From Olavius algarvensis Delta 4 endosymbiont (GTDB taxonomy: Bacteria; Desulfobacterota; Desulfobacteria; Desulfobacterales; CAJINA01), in assembly GCA_905176665.1 (NCBI GenBank), contig CAJINA010000007.1, positions 1 through 41,353 of the forward strand: a stretch of DNA of 41,353 nt. Reading direction: 5' to 3'. The notes under the pieces were generated by a model, which saw nothing but the letters and a program-made list of their open reading frames with translations, did no database searches and was not told the origin of the DNA. A program made the position numbers and the translations under genes. Every line of letters starts with the position of its first letter. Position 1 is the first letter of the stretch. Below, piece after piece: positions 26,090 through 34,263 of the stretch.

Positions 26090-26249
26090 ATCCGACCACC
26101 GACTTCAGACTTATAATCTCAGGGTTTTCCACCCGACTTCTGACCTCTGACTTCCGACCTCCCGGCATTTCCAACCCCCGACACCTGACTCCTGACTCCC
26201 GACCCCGGGATCTTTCTTCAGCCTTCAGCCTTCAGTCTTCGGCCGGCCC
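26090..26249. repeat. Degenerate repeat tract 3' of the radical SAM gene
   Basis: CCACCGACTTCAGACTTATA, TTCTGACCTCTGACTTCC and TGACTCCTGACTCCCGACC units end with a CTTCAGCCTTCAGTCTTCGG run near the stop codon. 25917-26089 is plain intergenic sequence. Confidence 0.65.
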
Positions 26250-27644
26250 TTAACCTCCCCCCATAATCCGCCGGTTATGCTCTCGGCGCAAACTCAAGCA
26301 GCGCTCGATCGCCGCTCTCACTTCAGGGTTGTAGGGAACCACTTCCGCGGCCAGGAAAGCATTTTCTATCGCGGCATGCAGGGCGATGATATCGTCGATA
26401 CTCGAAGGGGCGGCCCCCCCCGGACTCCGCATGGGCACGTTGATACAATCAATACGACTACGATCCAGCCACCATCTGCTGCACCCCAGGGCTTCGTGTT
26501 GCGACCCATAGATGGCGGTACCCGGATACGGGAGCAGGATCCCGCCGGTGGGAAAGCCTTTAACAATTGGAGCGAGACGATCCATAAGGGCACCGGTGGC
26601 CTCTAATTCCGCCACCGTCTCGTCAGGAAAACCGACCATGAGGTGGACATATGCGCCCATTCCGGCCGCATGAACGACTTTAACCGATTTCTCGATGTCG
26701 CCGGCGGTGAGCCCTTTACCGACCCTTGCCAGAACAGCATCACTGCCGCTCTCTGCACCAAAGAATACAGCGGTGCAGCCGGCAGCCGCCATGGCCATGG
26801 CCAGCTCCCGGTCGATTTGGTCACATCGTGACTTGCAGACCCAGGAGATCGCAGAGGACAGGTTTTCAAGCTGCCTGCAGAGTTCCAGCGTTCGTTTCCG
26901 GTGGGCAGTGAAGGCCGTGTCCTGGAAAAACAGCGAAGCAGCGCCCCCGTGTTCCTGCCAGCCGCGGACCTCCTCGATAACGCGTACGGCGGAGTGGAAG
27001 CGGTAACGATTCCCGCTGACATCGTTAGAACAGAAAGTGCACCGGCCCGGGCATCCACGACTGGTAATGACCGGTGGTAAAAGAGCCATCCCCGGCGCAA
27101 CATAGCGTTCTGGCTCGATCAGGTCGATGACATCCAGGGGACCGGGAAGGACATCTAAATCTTTGGGGAGCGCACGTGGAGGACTGATTTGCAGCGCCCC
27201 GGCATCATCAGCCCAGGCCAGCCCTGCCACCTCCGACAGATTGCCGCCGGATCGAATTGCCCGGACCAGGTCGACCAGGGTCTCCTCGCCTTCCCCCACG
27301 ACAACCACGTCAAAGCCGTGTTCAAGCACCTCGACCGGCTCGGCGGTGGCATGCGGTCCGCCGGCTACGACACATAGGCCGGTTCTCTCTTCAAGCGAAC
27401 CGATCAGGTCATAGCCGTATAGAACAGTCTCGGTATACAACGTGAAACCGAGAATTTCTGGTTTTTGCTCGTCGATGGCCGCAACCAAAGCATCAACGTC
27501 GCTGGGGCCGTAGAGGCTTGCCAGGTCTAACAGGCGTACGTCTATCCCGGCACTGCGCAGTGAGGCGGCCAGGTATAGCTGCCCCAGGTTTGGATTGAAA
27601 TTGCGCACCTCTGATGGCACCGTCGCCAGAAGCACGCCACTCAT
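26250..27644 (-). CDS. B12-type radical SAM protein
   Basis: The 464-residue protein has an N-terminal cobalamin-binding-like Rossmann domain (1-130) with G-G-P-H-A-T and G-E-G-E-E-T-L, both standard in this class. The radical SAM domain has the 4Fe-4S motif C-P-G-R-C-T-F-C (C198, C202, C205), then G-A-E-S-G-S-D and the usual H-L-M-V-G-F-P. The B12-ligand motif D-x-H-x-x-G is not seen, so cobalamin may not be bound in the normal way. Relatives perform methylations, ring rearrangements or anaerobic cyclase-type steps. The start ATG has TATGGAGCGTTATT in front. It is a single gene, with no substrate-giving neighbour. Confidence 0.86.
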   Translation of the reverse strand: MSGVLLATVPSEVRNFNPNLGQLYLAASLRSAGIDVRLLDLASLYGPSDVDALVAAIDEQKPEILGFTLYTETVLYGYDLIGSLEERTGLCVVAGGPHATAEPVEVLEHGFDVVVVGEGEETLVDLVRAIRSGGNLSEVAGLAWADDAGALQISPPRALPKDLDVLPGPLDVIDLIEPERYVAPGMALLPPVITSRGCPGRCTFCSNDVSGNRYRFHSAVRVIEEVRGWQEHGGAASLFFQDTAFTAHRKRTLELCRQLENLSSAISWVCKSRCDQIDRELAMAMAAAGCTAVFFGAESGSDAVLARVGKGLTAGDIEKSVKVVHAAGMGAYVHLMVGFPDETVAELEATGALMDRLAPIVKGFPTGGILLPYPGTAIYGSQHEALGCSRWWLDRSRIDCINVPMRSPGGAAPSSIDDIIALHAAIENAFLAAEVVPYNPEVRAAIERCLSLRREHNRRIMGGG

Positions 27645-27779
27645 AATAACGCTCCATAATTTGAATAAGGCATCGTTCTTCTCATTATCCTATCGATATC
27701 GTCCTTTCTTGCCGCCAAAAGTACTTTTACGCCATTTTCTACGCGATGTCAAAAACTTAGCTTGCCTCTTCCATGGTTC

Positions 27780-27880
27780 TGGATCGCCACCCCAGACGCC
27801 TGACCCCTGACTCCTGACTCCAGATTAGTTTGGTCTTTCCGAGCTCTGGCATCCGGCTTCTGATATCCTGTTTTTCCCAA
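27780..27880. repeat. Degenerate repeat tract
   Basis: CCAGACGCCTGACCCCTGAC and CTCCTGACTCCAG units, with pyrimidine-rich orientation on plus. Unlike most such tracts, it is not at the 3' end of a minus-strand gene in this window. Confidence 0.5.
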
Positions 27881-27900
27881 TCCTGCCATTCCGCGATTAA

Positions 27901-27914
27901 TTGATCTAGATCAT
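27901..27914. promoter_or_regulatory. FNR/CRP-family-like operator
   Basis: TTGATCTAGATCAT matches the FNR consensus TTGAT-N4-ATCAA at nine of ten positions and contains a perfect 12-bp palindrome. A TGTAAT sequence at 27935-27940 would be a -10 element whose start site puts the box near -40, the normal activator position. It would control the small Cys-rich gene at 28011. Confidence 0.55.
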
Positions 27915-28010
27915 ATCCTTCCGATCTCAAATTCTGTAATCTCGATCTTAATAACAGTGGTTTTTTCGTATAAAAAAGAGTTGAAAATATAATATCAGAG
28001 GAGAATGGTC

Positions 28011-28298
28011 ATGGCGGGATGCGGATGTAATAGCGGGTTTGGTGGAACAGGCGGTCCTTTTTCCAAAGGGAAAGAGTTGGTTGAATTTGTCTACAATGCC
28101 CATGGCGGCGCGGTGCGTGATCAACCCATTGCCCAGGGCGCCTTAGATATCGTGTGTCAAGGATGCCAGGCTTCCTTCACCCTGGAAACCTATGTGGGTG
28201 CATGTCCGGAATGCGGCGGTGTGCATGCTGTGGCACCGATGAATCCTGTTGCTGAGAATGTTCAATTTGCGGGTGCGGATTTTACACTCCCGCAGTGA
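28011..28298 (+). CDS. Small Cys-rich zinc-ribbon-like protein
   Basis: The 95-residue protein begins M-A-G-C-G-C-N and has a central C-x2-C (C-Q-G-C) and a later C-x2-C (C-P-E-C-G-G), the pattern of a four-Cys zinc ribbon or metal site. I do not recognise a family. I chose the second ATG because GAGGAG lies seven bases upstream of it; the first ATG overlaps that site. An FNR-like operator about 100 bp upstream suggests induction under anoxia. It lies in the same block as the PocR, sigma-54 activator and cooS genes, but on the opposite strand from the first two. Confidence 0.75.
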   Translation: MAGCGCNSGFGGTGGPFSKGKELVEFVYNAHGGAVRDQPIAQGALDIVCQGCQASFTLETYVGACPECGGVHAVAPMNPVAENVQFAGADFTLPQ

Positions 28299-28384
28299 AA
28301 AGGTTTTAGTCGTTCAGATTTAACCAGACAATTTTGGTAACAAGGTGAGCTAAATCTGGATAATCGGGGACAAGTCTCCGTTTG

Positions 28385-28599
28385 ACTATACCTTAGGGTT
28401 TTTTCTGACTACTGATTTCAGATTTCAGACCTCGGAATCTTCCCGACTTCTGACTTCTGACTTCCGGCCCCATGGTTTTCCTTCAACTATATACCCTATA
28501 CCTTATACCTCTTACCCGGTGTTTCTTCAGTCTTCAGCCTTCAGTCTGAAAGCCTTTTCCGACCCCCGACGCCTGCCCCCTGACCCCTTGCTCTCAAGT
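28385..28599. repeat. Degenerate repeat tract 3' of the PocR gene
   Basis: TCCCGACTTCTGACTTCTG, ACCCTATACCTTATACCTC, TTCAGTCTTCAGCCTTCAG and CCGACCCCCGACGCCTGCC are visible in order. The same order of sub-blocks is seen at 8.6-8.9 kb. It ends near the stop codon. Confidence 0.7.
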
Positions 28600-29100
28600 C
28601 TATTGCTGTTCAACCAATGCGCTGATACTTTCAATGAAAAAGCGATTGATGGCTTTGACTTTTTCCTTGTTGAAGACCGGAACACCCTCGGAAACCGCGG
28701 TGACCTGCTCTTCATCCATTCCGGCAATCTTGTGGACGGCAAATGCATCCACTTCGCCACCATCAAGAAGCACGCCGCAGCCGCCCGCCGTACCCACGAA
28801 TTCGGCACCGACAAAAATGGGCACCACGATTTTCACAAGGCCGGCATCGCATTCGGCCACCACCGGCTGCAGGGTCCGGCGGGCTTGATTGGCCATGTTC
28901 ATGTGGGCCGTGGCACAGATGAAGCTCTGGCCTTTGTCGGTAGATTTTATCTCCGGGCATATCCGGTTGGACCAGTTCTTGGTATCGGTAATGCGCATAC
29001 CGTTCACATTAAAAACAGAACTCTGCAGGTTGAACTTTTCATACGCCTCATTTTCAATCCGGGCCCATGTTTCCAGGGGGGCAATGTCACTTAAGTTCAT
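28600..29100 (-). CDS. PocR-type ligand-binding domain protein
   Basis: The 166-residue protein is a single PocR domain, a PAS-like sensory fold usually found in receptors for small ligands. N-V-N-G-M-R-I-T and the C-A-T-A-H-M-N-M region, with Cys residues, are consistent. No kinase, HTH or output domain is present, so it probably acts with a partner or as a sensor subunit. GGAG precedes the ATG at 29100 by about ten bases; an upstream extension has no support. The sigma-54 activator gene lies 281 bp upstream in the same direction, so both could be co-transcribed. Small-ligand sensing in C1 or CO metabolism is a reasonable guess only. Confidence 0.72.
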   Translation of the reverse strand: MNLSDIAPLETWARIENEAYEKFNLQSSVFNVNGMRITDTKNWSNRICPEIKSTDKGQSFICATAHMNMANQARRTLQPVVAECDAGLVKIVVPIFVGAEFVGTAGGCGVLLDGGEVDAFAVHKIAGMDEEQVTAVSEGVPVFNKEKVKAINRFFIESISALVEQQ

Positions 29101-29156
29101 TGTGAAAACACTCCATCTATCTAAAATTTGTAATGATCGGCGCAAACTACACTACC

Positions 29157-29221
29157 TGGGCGCCTGACGGCCAGAGCGCAATTTCGCCGGCTGACACCGG
29201 TTCTGAAACCGATGCCAGCCC
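29157..29221 (-). promoter_or_regulatory. Two stacked hairpins in the PocR-gene leader
   Basis: GGCTG and CGGTT pair with AACCG and CAGCC around a symmetric internal loop (about 29191-29221). A second GCGC-closed hairpin follows (about 29160-29180). Together they would form a structured leader 60-120 nt before the ATG. No known riboswitch class matches by eye. Confidence 0.3.
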
Positions 29222-29381
29222 CCTTTGCTTTAGAGCATATGCTTAAAATTAAGTACGCACTCTATTTCGCACTGTCAAGCCGTTTTTAAAATGGACGCGG
29301 AAAATTACCGATGGGGGGTCGCAATGGATCGGCGACGCGCAGCGGCAACAGCGCGCCACATCATTGCAGATTGCACGATTG

Positions 29382-30743
29382 CTAGGGCCGGTGGCGACCG
29401 TCCATGGGTGGGGTTTCGATATTCAAGGCCCGAATCTTACGGAAAAGGGTACTCAGGTTGATACCCAGCTCCCGGGCAGTACGTTTCCGATTGCCGGCAT
29501 GCCGTCTTAGAGCCGCGGCAATAGACTTTTTTTCCAAGGCCTTGAGCGTCAAGGCCGCATTTGCGGCATCGGCGAGGGGAGACTCCTTGCTCCGGAATTC
29601 AGGCGGCATGTGCCGAAATTCGATATAGCCGCCCGGACATAATACGAAAGCGTGCTCTATGATATTTTCCAACTCGCGCACATTGCCGGGGTAGTCGTAC
29701 TCCATCAACCGCGCCAGCACCTCTTCCGACACACCGGAAATCGCCTTATTTTGCAGCCCGTTGAATTTTGCCACCAGGTGATTGACCAACAGGGGGATAT
29801 CCACCCGCCGGTCACGCAGGCGGGGCAGTTTGAGGCGAACGATCCGGATGCGGTAGAGCAGATCTTGCCTGAAATCACCCTTTGCGACCAGCCGGTCCAA
29901 GTCCCGATGGGTTGCAACGATAATCCGAACATTCACCTTCAGCGGTTCTAGAGAACCAAGCGGTTCAATGGTGCGCTCCTGGAGGACCCGCAACAGCCGT
30001 ACCTGCAGGGCCGGCGATATGTCGCCTATTTCATCGAGGAAAAGCGTGCCGCCCCGGGCCATGGCGAACCGTCCGGGTTTGTCCCGGTTGGCCCCGGTAA
30101 AGGCGCCGGCTTTATAGCCGAACAGCTCGGATTCCAGTAGTGAATCAGGCAGGGCGGCGCAGTTGATAGCGACAAAGGGGCCCTTTTTTCGCAGAGAAAG
30201 GTTATGGATGGCACGGGCAAACAACTCTTTGCCGGTCCCGCTTTCACCCTCGATTAAAACCGTACTGTTGCTCTGCCCGACTTGCGGCAGAATCCGAAAC
30301 AGGCTGCGCATGGAGGGGCTCCGCCCGATTATATCTTCGTAGGAGTAGCGCCGTTCCAGCTGTTTACGCAGCTGTTCGAGCTGTGTGAGATCCTGGAACG
30401 TTTCGACCCCACCGACGATACCCCCGGCTTCATCCCGCAGAAGGGCGGTCGAGATCCGGATGGCTACCCGTTTGTCGCCATTGTCGACGATGTGGGTCAT
30501 GGCATTGGTCACCGGCCGACCGGTCTGCATGGTCCGTTTCAGGACACAGTTTTTTTCACAGATCGGTGCCCGGAAGATCTCTTTGCAGGGCCGTCCCAAG
30601 GCCTTTTCACGGGGCACACCGGTGATGCGTTCAGCCGCGCGGTTGAAGGCTGTAATACGCCAATCGTGATCAATGGTGAAAACACCTTCGTTGATTGAAT
30701 CTAGAATTTTATCTTGGACCTGATGGTCTGCGTCTATCTTCAT
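29382..30743 (-). CDS. Sigma-54-dependent activator (PAS - AAA+ - Fis HTH)
   Basis: The 453-residue protein has an N-terminal PAS domain (about 10-125). A Cys group there (C53, C62, C66; I-C-E-K-N-C) suggests an iron-sulfur or redox/metal sensor. The AAA+ domain (about 137-365) holds Walker A G-E-S-G-T-G-K-E (166-173), the sigma-54-contacting G-A-F-T-G-A (213-218) and Walker B L-F-L-D-E-I-G-D (234-241). A Fis-type HTH is at the C-terminus (about 405-445). All features needed for activation of sigma-54 RNA polymerase are intact. It is divergent from cooS, 299 bp away, and a near-perfect -24/-12 promoter and three candidate binding sites lie between them. It is therefore the likely CODH activator. 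Confidence 0.92.
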   Translation of the reverse strand: MKIDADHQVQDKILDSINEGVFTIDHDWRITAFNRAAERITGVPREKALGRPCKEIFRAPICEKNCVLKRTMQTGRPVTNAMTHIVDNGDKRVAIRISTALLRDEAGGIVGGVETFQDLTQLEQLRKQLERRYSYEDIIGRSPSMRSLFRILPQVGQSNSTVLIEGESGTGKELFARAIHNLSLRKKGPFVAINCAALPDSLLESELFGYKAGAFTGANRDKPGRFAMARGGTLFLDEIGDISPALQVRLLRVLQERTIEPLGSLEPLKVNVRIIVATHRDLDRLVAKGDFRQDLLYRIRIVRLKLPRLRDRRVDIPLLVNHLVAKFNGLQNKAISGVSEEVLARLMEYDYPGNVRELENIIEHAFVLCPGGYIEFRHMPPEFRSKESPLADAANAALTLKALEKKSIAAALRRHAGNRKRTARELGINLSTLFRKIRALNIETPPMDGRHRP

Positions 30744-30816
30744 GGCGGCATCTCCTGAAAATGGTCGATAAGACCTGTCTTTATGCTGACAACTGCCGCA
30801 AGGCTATCGCCATTTC

Positions 30817-30905
30817 GTGCAAAAAGCAATATTAACTATTCCCAATAAGTGCAAAATGCCCGAGTACATCTAATGCCATTGCCTCATGAGTGGAGCGTTT
30901 TGCAT
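30817..30905 (+). promoter_or_regulatory. Three candidate activator-binding sites
   Basis: GTGCAAAAAGC (30817-30827), GTGCAAAATGC (30849-30859) and the reverse-oriented GCGTTTTGCAT (30895-30905) share an (A/G)TGCAAAA(N)GC core. They lie 45-135 bp upstream of the sigma-54 promoter, the usual place for enhancer sites. The first two are 32 bp apart, about three helical turns. Confidence 0.5.
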
Positions 30906-30949
30906 TTATATACAGGTGGTTAAGAAATTTTTAGACATATGCTCATAAC

Positions 30950-30965
30950 TGGCACGCCCATTGCT
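30950..30965 (+). promoter_or_regulatory. Sigma-54 (-24/-12) promoter of cooS
   Basis: TGGCACGCCCATTGCT matches the sigma-54 consensus TGGCACR-N4-TTGCW at every fixed position, with the invariant GG and GC in place. Transcription would start near 30976-30978, leaving a ~65-nt leader before the cooS ATG. The adjacent GAFTGA activator supports the call. Confidence 0.85.
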
Positions 30966-31042
30966 CATATACTGTACCATCAGCCAGACCCAGCTACCAT
31001 GCAACCGCAACCAGCTTTTACCGTCAACAAAGGAGAGACGTG

Positions 31043-33070
31043 ATGGCAGAAAAACCGATTAAAAAAGCAGCAGGCAAAGAAAAGGTCGCAGACCCGGCGA
31101 AGGTCTCCATTGATGAAGCGACCCGGACCATGCTCGCCCGGGCCCAGGCCCTGGGCATCGAGACCGTGTTCGATCGGGCCGCGAAAATGAAACCCTGCAA
31201 CATCGGGGCCCAGGGCACCTGTTGCAAAAATTGCGGTATGGGCCCCTGCCGCCTGCCCCTGCCCAAGGGCGGAATGGAAGGTGAGGATACCCGCAAGGGC
31301 CTCTGTGGGGCGACCGCCAATACGATTGCGGCGCGGAATTTCACCCGTATGATCGCCGGAGGGGCCGCCGCTCATTCAGACCACGGCCGCTGTGTGGCAG
31401 AAGTGTTCATGAGCGCCGCCCGCAAGGAAGGTGACGCTTACCGTATCAAGGATACCTTGAAACTGCTGGCCGTCGCGCCCCATTTCAACGTGGCGACCCG
31501 GGTTGAGGTCGATGGTGAACTGTTGGACCGTGATACGGACGAGATCGCCCTGGAGGTGGCCGAAAAGGCCTTGGCCGAATGGGGCAAACCTGAAGGGGAG
31601 TTGGCCTACCTGAAGCGCGCCCCGGACGTACTGTATAATAAATGGAAAAACTCCGGAGTATTGCCACGGAATATCGACCGGGAAATAGTTGAGATCATGC
31701 ATCGCACGCATATCGGCGTCGACCAGGACTACAAGAACCTGATGAAACAGGGCACGCGGACCGCCATTGCCGACGGCTGGGGTGGTTCGATGATGGCCAC
31801 CGACCTCCAGGATATCCTGTTCGGCGCGCCCAGTCCGCTGCAGTCCGAAGCCAATCTCGGGGTCCTGAAGGAAGACCATGTCAACATCGTCATCCATGGC
31901 CATGAACCAGTCCTGTCCGAGATGATCGTAGCCGTATCGCAAACCCCTGAAATGATAGAGTATGCCCAGTCAAACGGTGCCAAAGGCATCCAGCTTTCCG
32001 GGATCTGCTGCACGGCCAATGAAATCCTGCAGCGCCATGGCGTGCCCCTGTGCGGCACCTTCCTCCAGCAGGAACTGGCCATCATCACCGGCGCTTGCGA
32101 CGCCATGGTGGTGGATATCCAGTGTATTTTCCAAAATGTAGCCAATGTGGCCAAATGCTTCCACACCAAGCTGATCACCACCCATCCCATTGCCAAAATG
32201 GAACAGGAAAGCGTCATCCATATCGAGTTCGACGAGCACTACGCCATCGAGGATGCCAAGAAGATCGTAAAACTGGCCATCGATAATTTCCAGAACCGAT
32301 CAGCGGATGTGATGATCCCGTCGCAAAAAGCCTCCCAGATAGCCGGATTCGGGGTGGAATCCATCGAGTACCACCTGGGCGGGACCTTCCGTGGTTCCTA
32401 CTACACGTTGAATGACAATATCATCAACGGCCGCATCCGGGGGGTGGCCGGGGTTGTCGGTTGTAACAACGCCCGCACCAAACACAACGAGGGTCATATC
32501 GAAGTGGTCAAGGAACTGGTCAAGAACGATGTGCTCGTCATCACCACCGGCTGCAACGGCATTGCCTGTGCCATGGAGGGGCTGCTCACACCGGAAAGCG
32601 CCGGCGTCTACTGTGGCCCGGGACTGGCGGAGGTGTGTGAAACCGTCGGCATCCCACCAGTGTTGCACATGGGCTCCTGCGTCGACAACAGCCGGATCCT
32701 GCTGGCGGCCACCGAAATGGTCAAAGCCGGCGGCCTGGGTGACGATATCAGTAAACTTCCGGTGGCCGGCAGTGCGCCGGAATGGATGAGTGAAAAGGCG
32801 ATCAGTATCGGGCACTATTTCGTGGTATCCGGGGTCTACACGGTTTTCGGGGTCACCCTGCCGATCGCGGGGGCACCGGTATTTCAGAAATACCTCTTTG
32901 AAACCTTTGAAGAGATGTACGGCGGTATGTGGGACCTGGAAGTCGATCCGTTGAAACATGCGCGTAAGATGATTGCCCACATCGATAAAAAACGCGCTGA
33001 ATTGGGCATCGATCGGGCCCGCGAGCGGGTCATGGTCGATATGTCCACCCGGCGCGAAATGGCGGGTTAA
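31043..33070 (+). CDS. cooS: Anaerobic carbon monoxide dehydrogenase catalytic subunit (CooS)
   Basis: The 675-residue protein is a Ni-Fe CO dehydrogenase that interconverts CO and CO2 with electron carriers. Cluster D and B ligands are visible as C52, C60, C61, C64, C69 and C88, in the spacing known for CooS. The Ni-Fe-S cluster C region has S-G-I-C-C-T-A-N-E, G-C-N-N-A-R-T-K-H-N-E-G-H, T-T-G-C-N-G-I-A-C-A-M-E and H-M-G-S-C-V-D-N-S-R-I. The catalytic Lys region S-E-K-A-I-S-I-G-H-Y is intact. I chose the ATG at 31043 with AGGAGAGACGTG before it; a GTG one codon upstream is less likely. No cooF, cooC, cooA, acetyl-CoA synthase or hydrogenase gene is adjacent, so it is a monofunctional, orphan-type CODH. 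Control is probably by the divergent sigma-54 activator. Confidence 0.96.
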   Translation: MAEKPIKKAAGKEKVADPAKVSIDEATRTMLARAQALGIETVFDRAAKMKPCNIGAQGTCCKNCGMGPCRLPLPKGGMEGEDTRKGLCGATANTIAARNFTRMIAGGAAAHSDHGRCVAEVFMSAARKEGDAYRIKDTLKLLAVAPHFNVATRVEVDGELLDRDTDEIALEVAEKALAEWGKPEGELAYLKRAPDVLYNKWKNSGVLPRNIDREIVEIMHRTHIGVDQDYKNLMKQGTRTAIADGWGGSMMATDLQDILFGAPSPLQSEANLGVLKEDHVNIVIHGHEPVLSEMIVAVSQTPEMIEYAQSNGAKGIQLSGICCTANEILQRHGVPLCGTFLQQELAIITGACDAMVVDIQCIFQNVANVAKCFHTKLITTHPIAKMEQESVIHIEFDEHYAIEDAKKIVKLAIDNFQNRSADVMIPSQKASQIAGFGVESIEYHLGGTFRGSYYTLNDNIINGRIRGVAGVVGCNNARTKHNEGHIEVVKELVKNDVLVITTGCNGIACAMEGLLTPESAGVYCGPGLAEVCETVGIPPVLHMGSCVDNSRILLAATEMVKAGGLGDDISKLPVAGSAPEWMSEKAISIGHYFVVSGVYTVFGVTLPIAGAPVFQKYLFETFEEMYGGMWDLEVDPLKHARKMIAHIDKKRAELGIDRARERVMVDMSTRREMAG

Positions 33071-33110
33071 TATCGGGGCCGGCCGCTGTGTCCCGGGCGG
33101 CTGTCCTCCC

Positions 33111-33155
33111 CCGGATCGCTCTCCTCGCGAGAGCGGTCCGGCCCGTTTTGCGCAC
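33111..33155 (+). terminator. Terminator hairpin after cooS
   Basis: 33111-33123 pairs with 33129-33141 over 13 bp (one G-U) around CTCGC. CCCGTTTTG follows. It lies 40 bp after the cooS stop. Confidence 0.65.
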
Positions 33156-33168
33156 GCGCCTGGCCGAA

Positions 33169-33201
33169 GCAAACAGAGGGGTCAGACCCCTTTGTTTGCT
33201 C
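33169..33201. terminator. Bidirectional hairpin between cooS and the GAF gene
   Basis: AGCAAACAGAGGGGT and ACCCCTTTGTTTGCT form a long imperfect palindrome (two mismatches). It reaches the stop of the minus-strand GAF gene and would serve both converging transcripts. It carries the GACCCCTTTG core, which recurs near 34.6 and 35.6 kb. Confidence 0.55.
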
Positions 33202-33752
33202 TATAGCCATACGGGATGAATATCATTCACGGTCTCTTGCACATTCAAAACAGCATAGGCAATTCTGAAATACATGAGTGCCAACCCCAGGTTCTGGGTT
33301 GTCGCTTGGATAAATAATTTGTCGTGTTCAGATATTTCCCACACATCCTGATGGTATAGGCGCAGTGATCCGATAGTCTTACCCCGCATATTGATCGGAT
33401 ATGAAACAATGGCGCGGACACCCTCCTCCTTTGCTTTTTCCGGATATTGCAATTCCCGGCTTGCTTCTGTATCACTGATGATCACTGCTTCTCGATTGGC
33501 ACCGATCTTGATGCTTCTGTCCACCAATATGGGCCCTTTATTTACATAATCCTGGCTCAGTCCAACACTGGACAACAACTCCAGTTCCTCCAACTCAGGA
33601 TTCAGAATATAAATGGCAGTCCCCTTGATTCCCAAGGCACTTACCAGCAATTGAACCAGGCTATTGGCCATGGTGTCGATGGTTTTGGACTCGGTAATTG
33701 TTTGGATAAACAGCGCATAAACCTCTAAACTGATTTTATTCTTATTATCCAT
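33201..33752 (-). CDS. GAF-domain protein
   Basis: The 183-residue protein is a single GAF domain (about 15-165). G-T-A-I-Y-I-L-N, L-S-S-V-G-L-S and P-I-N-M-R-G-K-T-I-G-S-L are typical. GAF domains bind small molecules, cyclic nucleotides, NO or metal sites. No output domain is fused. The start at 33752 follows GGGAGGCG; the upstream 23 residues are not supported. It is 46 bp after the UspA-like gene in the same direction, so the two probably form an operon. It is convergent with cooS. A signalling or stress function is likely, but the ligand is unknown. Confidence 0.85.
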   Translation of the reverse strand: MDNKNKISLEVYALFIQTITESKTIDTMANSLVQLLVSALGIKGTAIYILNPELEELELLSSVGLSQDYVNKGPILVDRSIKIGANREAVIISDTEASRELQYPEKAKEEGVRAIVSYPINMRGKTIGSLRLYHQDVWEISEHDKLFIQATTQNLGLALMYFRIAYAVLNVQETVNDIHPVWL

Positions 33753-33798
33753 TGGTAATAGCGCCTCCCTATTTTTTGCTGATTCAATTCCGCCTGGA

Positions 33799-34263
33799 TT
33801 AGACGACCATGTGAATACCAATTCCGGGAAGGGACTTCATAATCTTCTTTGACGTGCTCATTGTAAAAAATCCCTTTATTTTGCTTGGATTGTGATTCAG
33901 GACAATGGTTTGAAAGCCACCTGATTTCAATTGATTAATAATATCCTGGGAAAGGTCGCCCTTTAAAGGTTTAAACTCACAGTGAACCTTTTCACCGGCA
34001 AACCCAGACCGTATCAACCGTTCTTTTGCCTTATCAAACTCAATTTCAAGCTCACTTATCTTTTGGCGAAGATAGGACAGGTTGCTATTCATAAGCGTCA
34101 TAACCGTTTGGTCACTCACATCAATTTTGGGTACCGGTGTATACGCATGGAAAAGGGTTATCTCAACATTTCCATCCTGCCCATAGCGTTGAACAACAAA
34201 GTCTAAGGCTTTTTGATCGTTTCCGGTGAAATTATATGGCACCAGAATTTTTTTTAGTTCCAT
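33799..34263 (-). CDS. UspA-like universal stress protein
   Basis: The 154-residue protein opens with K-K-I-L-V-P-Y-N-F-T, the usual first strand and turn of UspA domains. The ATP-binding G-x2-G-x9-G-S type motif is altered: the end reads N-H-N-P-S-K-I-K-G-F-F-T-M-S-T-S-K-K-I, which keeps only a Ser/Thr-rich remnant. Nucleotide binding is therefore uncertain. AAGGAGGTCTGT precedes the ATG at 34263; upstream codons are not supported. It is the first gene of a probable two-gene operon with the GAF protein. The family acts in survival under starvation, anoxia or oxidative stress. Confidence 0.82.
   Translation of the reverse strand: MELKKILVPYNFTGNDQKALDFVVQRYGQDGNVEITLFHAYTPVPKIDVSDQTVMTLMNSNLSYLRQKISELEIEFDKAKERLIRSGFAGEKVHCEFKPLKGDLSQDIINQLKSGGFQTIVLNHNPSKIKGFFTMSTSKKIMKSLPGIGIHMVV

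Noticed and set aside
30781..31042. CooA binding site before cooS
   Set aside because: No TGTCA-N6-CGACA type sequence is present, while a sigma-54 promoter is clear.
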